Shown: in pieces, positions 1 to 9,340 of the stretch
Layout of the letters: each line of letters begins with the position of its first letter
How positions within the stretch are numbered: position 1 is the stretch's first letter
Origin: Moricandia arvensis
Lineage: Eukaryota > Streptophyta > Magnoliopsida > Brassicales > Brassicaceae
NCBI GenBank assembly: GCA_905132765.1
Contig: CAJHQP010001400.1
Location: forward strand, 53,096-117,095
Direction: 5' to 3'
DNA: 64,000 nt
Program-made: the position numbers and the translations under genes
Notes under the pieces: generated by a model
Seen by the model: the letters and a program-made list of their open reading frames with translations, nothing else
Databases searched by the model: none
What the model was told of the DNA's origin: nothing

Positions 1-64
1 TGCTATCCTAAGTGATCAAAATGTACAACAAAGGGTGATCAAAACTATGCAAATAAGCAAGACA

Positions 65-815
65 TCAGTCCTCCGATTTTGTTTTCAGAGAAATCAATGA
101 CTGTGTAGGTCACAAGGATCTTCTCCAGCTCCATGTTTATTCCTTTGTTTCTCAAATACATGGGAGGAGGATAAGAATACTTGTAATCATTTCCAATGTA
201 CAGTGGCTCTCTTTCCTCATGGGGAATACTGATCAAGGGTTTACTCCAGTTGACAAAGTAATCATGTGGGAGGCTTCCGGTGAATTGGTTACGCGATATG
301 TCAACCACATAAATAATAAAAGAAATCAAAGACTTAAACGGAAAAGGAAATACGATCCATGCTGCATTATTCAAGACCGTTAGACGGCTTAGGCTACTAA
401 ATCCGGATGGAATTTCAACGATTAACCCCATACCAGAAAGACGTAAGACCTCTAAGTTTGTGAGTTTGCCAAGTTCGGGAGAGAGAGAGAGAGAGGTACC
501 TGAGGTGGTGGAGTCTGAAAAGGCTACTATTAGCACTCAGAGTGCCACAGAGACATGCACCTTCTAGGTCTAGTACCGTCACTACACCAACTTGTTATCA
601 AATTCAACCCCATCAAAGGACTTAGCGTCTTTGCTGGTCCAAGATTTTGTCTTTTGTTCTGAGTAATACTCCTCACTAGAGTCGCATTTGAGGATCTCAA
701 TTTGGTCCGGACGAGGAAATGGAAGAGAAACAAGAGTGTCGATAAAGAAGCTGGAGATGAAGACACAATAGAGGAAACAGGAGATGGAAGAAACATGGAA
801 ACACGGTTTCACCAT
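65..815 (-). pseudogene. RLP1: internally deleted receptor-like protein pseudogene
   Basis: This is a broken relative of the three intact RLPs downstream. The start at 815 (MVKPCFHVSS) and signal peptide are kept, but the N-terminal cap has lost a block after DQIEIL and then shifts frame into a stop. LRR codons resume (GKLTNLEVLRLS), run for about two repeats, pass through about 75 bp of unmatched filler (about 300-375), and then join directly to the last LRR before the island domain (DISRNQFTGSLPHDY). The island segment matches RLP2 residue for residue. Homology ends at about 70, after SENKIGG, so the last LRRs, the membrane segment and the tail are missing. The middle LRRs are deleted. A functional receptor is not possible from this copy. 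Confidence 0.85.
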
Positions 816-1300
816 TTGGAAAATAAAAGACTTTGAAACAAAACAAAGATATGGAAGAAGAAACTTGGGTTTGTATGATTTGGCTCTGCAGCTAAAATAA
901 CTTAAGAGTATATATAGAATATAAAGCATAACGATGATAAGAGCCAAACTCACGTTGCTTGACTCTTCAGTTGTGGAAGTATCCTCGTTGTGTGGCTCAC
1001 AATCTATATTCCGAACAAGATAGATAGCTTACTAGGAACAAAACACGGACCACTTTATTGTATGTAGAAGTCAGTGGTCAACATATAAATACAACAAACG
1101 TGGATCCCACAATTATAGCTGGAGACATGTGGCAACAGACTACTAATCAAAAGCAGAGAGTCTTCTGCATCACTGAGTCAGTCAACTTTGATCTCTTTGC
1201 CTTAAGTTTCAAAGCAGTTAACTTTGGACGTGGAACAGAAGTATACATCTTTAGATTAAGATGTTACTAAAACTATATGTAATTTGTGAGACAAAAAAAA
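816..1300 (-). promoter_or_regulatory. RLP1 upstream region with conserved TATA block
   Basis: The sequence upstream of the RLP1 start is shared with RLP3 (11,825-12,300) and RLP4 (19,938-20,360). A conserved block at about 899-930 reads, on the minus strand, as a TATA-type core (TCTATATATACTC) roughly 90 bp before the ATG. The homology continues to about 1,300 and then into the duplicated spacer. Promoter function is inferred from position and from conservation between paralogues. Confidence 0.45.
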
Positions 1301-2888
1301 GGTAAACTCTGAAGTCTATACACATTCTATGTGGGATATTGAGAAGATATGTGTAAACAAAAATTTTGAAATTTGCAAGTGTTAGCTACACTAGAAAACT
1401 TCATCACCGCGATTCATATCCTTAATATTTTTACCATACTGTGCTCAAGACGACTAATAGAGTAGCCACCCTCTACTCTACTAGAGATATTTGTGACCAA
1501 TAAGAGACATTTCTACGACGAATGTATTTAGAAACTCCAAAGACACATATTGCTTTGGAGCTGTGTTTACTTCCTCTCATCAATCATCTATCTCTACTGT
1601 AATTGATTATAACAGGTCGTGACTCTTACGTCGATTCAGGAATAGAAAAAAAAGAAAGCGATGAATATAAAACGAATATGCATGGAAATTGTGGTACATT
1701 TTATATTCCACACAGGCCCCACCATGACACTTACCATGCTAAAGTTTTTGGAATCATGCTTACAAATTGGACGTGAATTATAGTCTTAGATGGAAACTGT
1801 GTTATACTTTATATTCCACACAGGCCCCACCATGACACTTACCATGCTTACAAATTGGACGTGAATTATATAGTCTTAGGGCTCCACAACGGCCCAAAGA
1901 CACGGATCCTTAGTCTCAGGTCCTTCACTTTTGGGCCTTTTTTATTATTATCTGAAGTAGGAGCTTTTTCTTTTTTTATAATTATTATAATTATAGGAGC
2001 TCACCATGTCACTTGTTTCTTACGTCAATTTAAGTTAGACGTGATTCTTACGTCAACTTAAACCAGACGTGACTCTTTTATTACGTCCATTGCGTTTGTC
2101 GCTTAAACTTTTTTTTATGATGGTGAATGCTCTCGCAACCAAGACAATTGTGAACGTAACACAAAACACACGTAAAGTAATTTAATTTAACTTTAAAATT
2201 ATTCAAAATATAATGATGTCATATAGTAATATATTAACATTAGAGTTTATCATACTTGCAAATTTAAAGAAAATCCTATTTAGTTAAAAATAGACTAGAA
2301 ATATATTAAATTTAATTGGTATATTAAATTTTGATCAAAATATATCAAAACTCATGCTGAAAATAAAAAGGAGTGTATTGAACCAAAGATTTTAGAAGCT
2401 TTTTAGGGTGTTTTAATTTTGATGAGATTTAGGTAAGTTTTAAAGTTTTTTGGGTGATACAAATGACAAAGATCTTTGGCTTTCGTTCTTATGTCATCAG
2501 CCTACCAGAAAGCAAATGACAAGATTCAAGGTTAGGCAAGAGAATAGGCAATAACAACGACAATCTCAGTCTTGTTTTTTTCTTGGCAACAGTCTACTTT
2601 TGTATATACAACTCATGCACCAAGGCTTTGTTCTTTGGAATAACATTTTAGAACTATATACAAACACATCACAAAAAGATACTCCAGAAACCTCACTAGA
2701 ACTACAAGAAAATTAACAATAGAAAATATTTTAAGTTTTTTAGGGTTCACAGGTGTTCCGTATCTGTCTCTCTCCAATTAATTGGCTGTTGACGCCATAT
2801 TTCTCCTGCAGATCCAGGAAGAACATGTACGTATCTCCTGCCTCTCTGTTTTCATGGTTGTGAAAGAAAAGAAAAAACAACGCACGGC
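1010..2888. repeat. Tandemly duplicated RLP spacer, copy 1
   Basis: This spacer aligns with 12,000-13,014 and 16,296-16,908, where it is split by a Helitron. It carries no convincing gene. A local direct repeat of about 100-110 bp lies at about 1,680-1,880 (a block with CACACAGGCCCCACCATGAC occurs twice). A short repeat with the motif TTAGACGTGATTCTTACGTC follows at about 2,015-2,075 and is expanded to three units in copy 2 (about 12,729-12,800). Short open frames here are not supported by any family. Confidence 0.7.
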
Positions 2889-4107
2889 CACTACAAGAAT
2901 AAAGCCCCAACTCCGACAACTGTTATTAACGGAGAATCGTCGGAATTAGGTTACTCCGACATCTTAACGACAACTGTGGATTTGTCGGAGTTCGAGCGTC
3001 GGTAATCAAGCTTTCTCGGAAAATTGTCGGACTAAAGCGACAAAACGTGTTCTCAGAAAATTTGTCGGAAACAATTCTCGGAAACTCATCGATCGGTTCC
3101 GATAAACCAAAACCGGCAATCCTTATTTTGTAGGAAGGGCATCGGAAATTTTTCCAAGAAGTTACCGAGAAATTTTAACTAATTTCACAAAAAAAAGTAA
3201 AAACAATTTGTTTGGTTGCACAGATCTGTGTATTTCATCGACTTTGAGCTTGGGATTCATCTTTTTTGGTCAAACCATAACTTCATTAATTTAAAGCAGA
3301 GTTACACAGTGGCAATAGAGTTTTGAGCTAGAAACAGAGCTTCTTTGGCTAAGCCATCGAGCTTGGGATTCATCGAATCTCAAAAACTAAACTAAAATTT
3401 AAACGATTGAATGTCGCTGAATCTGAAAAATATATACATCTCTATATACATCTATACATACGTATGCATCTTCTTCCTCACAACAAAACCCATCGCCGTT
3501 TCTAAGTTTCATGGTTATCACGCCATTAAAAGAAAGAGAAAGAATCAGCACGACGTAGCAGTTGCTCGAGCTATCGTCATGGTCATCACCGGATTCCGAG
3601 CCATCATTATCTATCACCTAATTTGATATTTGTCTTGAAAAAAGAAATTGTTATTTGGTGGTTTTGGTTCGTGTGAGACAGAGGAGAAGAAACCATAACC
3701 TCTATATATAGAATCCATTTCCGATGATGCTGTCTCTCGATAATAAGTGGGAAACATTTCAACCGCCAAGTTCAAATAATTTGAGGCTATTTTGAGCTAT
3801 ATGGCGCTAATTGTGAAAATTCAAAAATGTTAATTTCTGAGAAATTACCTAGAAAATCTTACTATCGGTAGTCTTCTAGAAGATTCCGACGAAATGCCCG
3901 AGTAATTACCAAGAAAACATGTATCTCGGAAAATTCCGATAAAGCTTTCCGAGAAGAAACAGAGAAAATAATTCCGTCGCTTTTCTCCGACAAATTTCCA
4001 AGAGTTTTTTGTCTTTCTCACTAAGTTCTAGCTCCACCGTCGGAAATTTTGTGACGATGTATGGTGTCGGTAAATTTTCTCGGAATACGTTACGTTTTCT
4101 TGTAGTG
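2889..4107. mobile_element. Non-autonomous CACTA (En/Spm-type) DNA transposon
   Basis: The element is 1,219 bp. Its left end reads CACTACAAGAATAAAG and its right end, reverse-complemented, reads CACTACAAGAAAACG, giving an 11-bp terminal inverted repeat of the CACTA type. A 3-bp target duplication, GGC, flanks it (2,886-2,888 and 4,108-4,110). The subterminal regions are full of TCGGAA/TTCCGA and GTCGG/CCGAC motifs in both orientations, as expected of transposase-binding arrays. The duplicated spacer at about 16,905 shows the uninterrupted site (CGCACGGCTGA). No transposase is encoded. Small open frames near 3,400-3,626 have no recognisable product. Confidence 0.92.
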
Positions 4108-4240
4108 GGCTGAATTTCATTTCATGAGATAATACATATCTATGTCGATATCACTCACTCACACACATATATATCTAAGTCGGAAGAGTTACAAAAACCT
4201 TACCACTTATTTCAACAAAACTAAATTCAAAAACTTCATT

Positions 4241-6679
4241 TCAAATGCGAAACAACTTGTAGAACAACACCGGTTTGTACGAATAGAAAACTTGTCCAAT
4301 CGCCAGTCCAAGCAAAACTCCAGGGCCGTATCCAATTGCAGCTGCTTTCCAGTTCAACACGAGCTCTTGCTCTAAAGGTTCTGCCTCTTGTGCCTCTGGT
4401 GCTGATGGTACCTTTTCCCTGAAGCAACTCTCCTCAAGAGGAGGGCCACAAAGATTGAGATTCCCTTCAAAAGATGATTTGGGCTGCCCTCCGATCTGTG
4501 TGCCCTGTGGTATCTGGCCCTTGAGTTTGTTATGTGAAATGTTGATGCGCTCTAAGAACGAGAGAGTTGCTAGCTCCTGCGGGATTGTTCCAGAAAGTTG
4601 GTTTCGAGATAGGTCTAGTGACTCCAGCCTTGTGAGATTAGCCCAAGAGGATGGAATGTGTCCGGTGAAGTCATTGTTGGATAGATTGAACACAATAAGC
4701 GACTTCAAAAGGCCTATTGATTCTGGAATCTGTCCTCCGATTTTGTTTTCAGAGAAATCAATGACTGTATAGGTCACAAGGATCTTCTCCAGCTCCATGT
4801 TTATTCCTTTGTTTCTCAAATACATGGGAGGAGGATAAGAATACTTGTAATCATTTCCAATGTACAGTGGCTCTCTTTCCTCATGGGGAATACTGATCAA
4901 GGGTTTACTCCAGTTGACAAAGTAATCATGTGGGAGGCTTCCGGTGAATTGGTTACACGATATGTCAATGATCCGCAGTTGTGGAAAGGGTAGATGATGT
5001 TGAGGAGAATAGATAGGACCATGGAACATGTTTGATCTTAGGACAAGGACTTGTAGGTTCGGTAGTTCTTGCAGCCAAAACGGAAAGGTGTCAGCGATTC
5101 TATTGCCCTCCACGTTTAGATACTCAAGGTTTGTGCAATTTGTAAGAGACCTTGGAAGCTTCCCAGTTATTTGATTGTGGCTAACGTCAAGTACTAGTAG
5201 TGAGCTACTTTTGTTGAATATGTCGGGCAGTTTCCCAATGAGATTGTTGTTTCGGAGATCCAAATAAAATACTGATGAATTCAATATCAAACATGGGGGA
5301 ATTGAACCACTGAAGTTGTTGTGAGATAGATCAAGAAGTAGGTCGCTTTGATTGCACAATAAAAGAGGTATTTCTCCGGTGAAACTATTATTTGAAGCAA
5401 GCATGACCCACAACCTCCTTGAAATAATAGGAAGAGATCCTCGAAAAGCGTTTGAACTCAGATCTAACCATCTAAGTGTTGAATTGAGAAGCATTTCTGG
5501 CGAGCCTTCAAAGCCATCGAGGGAGTTGTGAGACAGAGACAATCCAATCAAAGAAATCATACTCCATAACCATTTAGGCACTTCTCCTTTGAGTCTATTG
5601 TTTGAAATGGACAAAATTTTCAGCTTCTGTAGGTTTCTAATAAATATGGGAAACTCGTTGATGTTGCAGGTGTCCAAGAATAGAATCCTCAAATTTGGTG
5701 AACCAAGATTAAGCCTTGATATACTATTTCCGGAGAGATCCAAAAACTCTAAGGAATTGAAGCCCAAGGAGACAAAGTTGAATGGGTATGTTGTGTTCTG
5801 AAAAGATAGGCCGAGTTCCTTGAGGTTGGTTAATTTTGAGAGAGGCTCTAGGATTCGACCACTGAGACGGTTATCGCTAAGGTCTAACCATTCTAGCTTA
5901 GATGATGATGAAGAGCAATTCACTGTTTCATGAGAATCGCTGAGATGGTTTCGTGTCAAATAAAGACGCGACAGGTAAGGCATGGTGAGTAGAGAACAAG
6001 GAAAGTTTCCAGAAAAGAGATTATCATAAAGAGATAAAGAAGAGAGTTTTGATAGATTGCGTAGAGAAGAAGGAACGTTTCCAGAAAAGAGATTATGGGA
6101 AAGATGTAAAGAAGAGAGCTTTGATAGATTGAATAGAGGGGAAAAACTGCCCATAAGCTCGTTATCTGAAAGGTCCAATTCCGTTAAACGGTTTAGGCTA
6201 CTGAATGAGGATGGAATTTCCCCGGCTAACCCCATACTAGAAAGACGCAAGACCTCTAAGTTTGTGAGTTTGCCAAGTTCGGGGAGAAAAGAGAAGGAGT
6301 CAAAGTAGTTGTAAGAGAGATCGAGGTACCTGAGGGAGTGGAATCTGAAAAGGCTACTATTAGTACTGAGACTGCCACTGAGACATGCACCTTCTAGGTC
6401 TAGTTTCGTCACTACACCAGTCTCGTTATCAAATTCAACCGCATCATCAAAGGACTTAACGTCCTTTGTGGTCCAAGATTTTGTCTTTGGTTCTGAGTCA
6501 GGCCACTCACTCAAGTTGCATTTGATGACTGGAAACTCGTTTTTAAAATCCATAAGGATATCAATTTGGTCCGGACGAGGAAAGGGGAGAGAAACAAGAC
6601 GGTTGATAAAGAAGCTGGAGATGAAGACAATATAGAGGAAACAGGAGATGGAAGAAACATGGAGACACGGTTTCACCAT
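4241..6679 (-). CDS. RLP2: receptor-like protein, 24 LRRs
   Basis: An intronless receptor-like protein of 812 aa, counted from the ATG at 6,679 (MVKPCLHVSS). A longer frame reaches 6,838, but the 6,679 start matches its paralogues and begins a clean signal peptide. Order: signal peptide (about 1-27), an N-terminal cap, 20 LRRs of the LxxLxLxxNxxxGxIP type, an island domain of about 45 residues (around YFVNWSKPLISIPHEE), 4 more LRRs, a cysteine cap (NLCGPPLEESC), an acidic juxtamembrane stretch, one membrane helix with three overlapping GxxxG motifs (GYGPGVLLGLAIG), and a short basic tail (YKPVLFYKLFRI). There is no kinase. Such receptors usually signal through SOBIR1-type kinases, and GxxxG helices are implicated in that pairing (family knowledge). 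The ligand is unknown. The 3' third resembles RLP4 and the middle resembles RLP3. Confidence 0.93.
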   Translation of the reverse strand: MVKPCLHVSSISCFLYIVFISSFFINRLVSLPFPRPDQIDILMDFKNEFPVIKCNLSEWPDSEPKTKSWTTKDVKSFDDAVEFDNETGVVTKLDLEGACLSGSLSTNSSLFRFHSLRYLDLSYNYFDSFSFLPELGKLTNLEVLRLSSMGLAGEIPSSFSSLNRLTELDLSDNELMGSFSPLFNLSKLSSLHLSHNLFSGNVPSSLRNLSKLSSLSLYDNLFSGNFPCSLLTMPYLSRLYLTRNHLSDSHETVNCSSSSSKLEWLDLSDNRLSGRILEPLSKLTNLKELGLSFQNTTYPFNFVSLGFNSLEFLDLSGNSISRLNLGSPNLRILFLDTCNINEFPIFIRNLQKLKILSISNNRLKGEVPKWLWSMISLIGLSLSHNSLDGFEGSPEMLLNSTLRWLDLSSNAFRGSLPIISRRLWVMLASNNSFTGEIPLLLCNQSDLLLDLSHNNFSGSIPPCLILNSSVFYLDLRNNNLIGKLPDIFNKSSSLLVLDVSHNQITGKLPRSLTNCTNLEYLNVEGNRIADTFPFWLQELPNLQVLVLRSNMFHGPIYSPQHHLPFPQLRIIDISCNQFTGSLPHDYFVNWSKPLISIPHEEREPLYIGNDYKYSYPPPMYLRNKGINMELEKILVTYTVIDFSENKIGGQIPESIGLLKSLIVFNLSNNDFTGHIPSSWANLTRLESLDLSRNQLSGTIPQELATLSFLERINISHNKLKGQIPQGTQIGGQPKSSFEGNLNLCGPPLEESCFREKVPSAPEAQEAEPLEQELVLNWKAAAIGYGPGVLLGLAIGQVFYSYKPVLFYKLFRI

Positions 6680-7080
6680 TTTGCAAAATAAAGACTGAAA
6701 CAAAACAAAGATATGGAAGAAGAAACTTGGTATGTATGATTTGGTTTTGCAGCCAACGAACAAGCCAAAAGTCACGTTGCCTTGGCTCTTCAATTGTGGA
6801 AGTTTCCAATGTGTTGCTATCATATTTATTCCGAACAAGATGGATAGCTACTAAGGACAAGATATGGGCAAGTTAGTTGTATGTAAAAGTCAGTGGTCAT
6901 CGTGTAATAAATATACAATGTTTGATTTCCACAAATTCAGTTGGAGAAATGTAGAAAAATGACTACTAATCAATATCTGAGTCTCTTGCATTACTGAGTC
7001 AACCGATACCAACTTTGATCTCTTGGTTTTGAAGTTCCGAAGTAGATAACTTTGGACGTGGATTGCTTGACATGATTATA
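6680..7080 (-). promoter_or_regulatory. RLP2 upstream region lacking the paralogues' TATA block
   Basis: The region aligns with the upstream sequence of RLP1, RLP3 and RLP4, but about 50 bp are absent near 6,752-6,775. In the paralogues this segment contains CTTAAGA followed by a TATATATA core. The flanking blocks (CACGTTGC, GGCTCTTCAA, TATTCCGAACAAGAT) are still present. A gene-proximal promoter here is inference. No replacement TATA box was obvious. Confidence 0.4.
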
Positions 7081-7124
7081 CAACTTTATATAAAGCCCAA
7101 AACCTTGGCGAGGAGTGAGTGCAA

Positions 7125-7200
7125 GTTGAAACCTTGGAAGGACAAATGTCCAGGATGTTCCTTGTGTTGAAAGCCCACAATCAAGTTGTACAGCAACATA
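7125..7200 (+). pseudogene. Fragment of a HIT zinc-finger exon
   Basis: A short piece duplicates part of the HIT exon at about 7,380-7,470. In frame it reads WKDKCPGCS, then LC, then a stop, corresponding to the KCPGCS...LCVKAHK part of the finger with an internal deletion of about 20 bp. It is too short to be a gene. It shows that the BCD1-like segment was partly duplicated, or inserted in pieces, between the RLP genes. Confidence 0.6.
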
Positions 7201-7360
7201 TTAGAAAAAAACTACCAATCATTTATATCTTTGATCAAATGGTAAGCTTTATCAAGTAGGGAATGCTTATTGAAACAAAAGTATAAATAACTTCAATGAA
7301 GCAGTTCAAATGAAAACCACTACGAAGAAAACAACCAATCTGATTCTCATCAGTTATTTC

Positions 7361-8725
7361 TGGCCTTCATGAACTGCAACATGGAAGTAAAAATGTCCAG
7401 GATGTTCAGTCCGTTCGTGTGGCCTCCTTTGTGTGAAAGCTCACAAGCATCGAACAGGTTGTAACGGCAAGAAGAAGCTCACGGACTCCGTTACCCTCTC
7501 ACAGTTCGACGATAATCTCCTTCTCTCTGGTAGTAATTCCAAGTTTCCACATTAGAAGTTTGATTCTTTTGATGATCTCTTGTAAAGCAGAGTGTTATCC
7601 TTTCTTGTCTAACTTCGTCTTCCTGTTATGATAAGACTACAATATGCTGGAGAAGACAAACAGAGCAGCAGACTCTTCTCAGAGAATGATAAATCAGATA
7701 TGTAAAACCCCTTACTTTAAGGAAACTCAGCGTGCTAAACTTCGAGTTGCTGCTGCTTAGGGGAAAAACTAATCTAATGTTCTCTCTAGTGGAATGTTTA
7801 ACCGAGAAAGTAATCAGAGTCGATATGATAACCGGTACATCATTACTATATTCTTAAAATTTGAGCTTGATGGCTCTCTTACTATAATGATTTTGACCAA
7901 TCTGTTGATGTTTTTTTTGTTTGGTTCCAGGAGTGGAGGTTCCACTCTACAGATCTGGTTCTTTTTGACAATGGGTTAGTAGTATCTTCTCTTTGACTGG
8001 CAGTTTTTTTTTTTTTGCTCTATTTGACGTTGAAACGATCGATCACCAGAGTTGGTGAAGATACAAGTCTTTTCTCTGTGGTAGAGAATCATCTTGTTGA
8101 TTCATAAGCTCAAGCCCTTTTGTGATGTGGATCTTGATTCCCTCAAGCTTTTTACTATCCAATACCCAAAGGTACACTCACTATCATTCTTGTTGTCTTT
8201 GTATGGATGCTACCACACATACTGTATTCTTCTGCTTGTCTAATCTTACACCATATTTGTTCTTCTTTCTTGTGTTGCAGTGTGCAAAGGCTCCTTTCAA
8301 GGAGCTGGACATCAAGTATCCTCTGAGGTAACAGCTTGCCAAAGTAGCTGTCGTTCAGTACCCTGTGATCCATGTATATCTACCTTCACAGAGCTCTATG
8401 ACTTTGAAGTTATCAGAGACTCCGACCATTTAAACACCAGACATGATCCTAATAGTTCTTTATACTATAGCCACGAAGATACAAAAGGTATAGTAACCTC
8501 ACGAGAAGAGGAAATAAACGAAGAGACATTAACTCCTTTGATCCAACAGAACAAGGGGATGGTGCTGATGACATGGAGCTTGAGTTTGAGCAAGGCTTAA
8601 TAGACACATACTCGGAGATGGACCCAGGTGATTATTTCAACTTTGAATGTGAGTTTGCAAAGGGATTTGATTCAGTTGATGACTGCAATCTCCAAAATCT
8701 AGCTACTGATTTGAATACCAATTAA
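7361..8725 (+). pseudogene. Decayed HIT-type zinc finger (BCD1-like) gene
   Basis: Several exons of a HIT zinc-finger protein can be read in order. They are: the finger (KCPGCSVRSC then GLLCVKAHKHRTGCNG, 7,393-7,470) and LTDSVTLSQFDDNLL; a second exon with KTPYFKETQRAKLRVAAA (about 7,640-7,760); MFNRESNQSRYDNR (about 7,795); EWRFHSTDLVLFDNG after an acceptor (about 7,932); CAKAPFKELDIKYPLR (about 8,281); and a C-terminus ending DLNTN at 8,725. The family acts in box C/D snoRNP assembly (At4g28820-like, from memory). Lesions seen: a stop just before KCPGC, a stop after KLRVAAA, a stop after KYPLR, and a frameshift after LPSQS. Intron positions are kept, so this was a DNA-level copy, not a retrocopy. 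It is foreign to the Arabidopsis neighbourhood. Confidence 0.8.
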
Positions 8726-8834
8726 TGGACTAGAAGAAGGGGGAAATTGTAGAATGATGGATCATCATAACAGATGACATTACTGCCGGTGTAACATTTT
8801 TGGTCAGCAGGATTGTGTTCAAGCGCATTGGCTA

Positions 8835-9216
8835 TTGTTAGAATGATAAGAAGAATGTCACTTTCTTGATGATAACAAAGGAATTACTGAGAAATTACAA
8901 AGGAAAGCTATCTTGCTCTCAAAGAGAACCAAGCCCAAGCCACAATGGCCAACCAACTAACTGACTTCCAACAACAATCCTCTCTCTATTTATACTCTTC
9001 TTCCTTGTGTAACCGTATATGCTCTTCTCACTTTGCAGATGACAGCTCATAAGCTTCTCAAGTGACACGTCATTTGCTTCCATGATCATATCATAATATC
9101 ATACAAAGCTTTGCAGTGTTTCAGATCGTTTACAGATTCAGCCATATTGCTGATGATTCTGGCTGCTGTAATCATAAATCATGACCAAAGTAATAGACAC
9201 ATACGTTTGCTCTCAC
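8835..9216 (-). mobile_element. Probable solo LTR (Ty1/copia-like)
   Basis: On the minus strand the segment has a promoter-like part followed by ATAAATAGAGAG, then a run ending CATTCTAACA. This is the usual look of a copia LTR with TATA box and polyadenylation region. GGCTA occurs immediately at both edges (8,830-8,834 and 9,217-9,221) and may be the 5-bp target duplication, although the canonical TG/CA termini are then one base inside. No internal retrotransposon sequence is present. The remainder of 8,726-9,340 holds only the RLP3 3' flank. Confidence 0.55.
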
Positions 9217-9340
9217 GGCTAACTTTGATTTCATAAAGTAATAACTTATCGATATCACTCATACACATACATATCTATGTCGTAACGGTAACAAAAACCG
9301 TTACACTTATTTCAACAAAACCAAATGCGAAAACTTCTGT

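Noticed and set aside
3399..3626. Overlapping open frames inside the CACTA element
   Set aside because: Both strands are open over a low-complexity stretch, with no similarity to transposase or known proteins.
6680..6838. An N-terminal extension of RLP2 (and similarly of RLP3 and RLP4)
   Set aside because: The extension matches the untranslated leader of the paralogues, where stops or TATA motifs occur; the signal peptide begins at MVKP in all copies.
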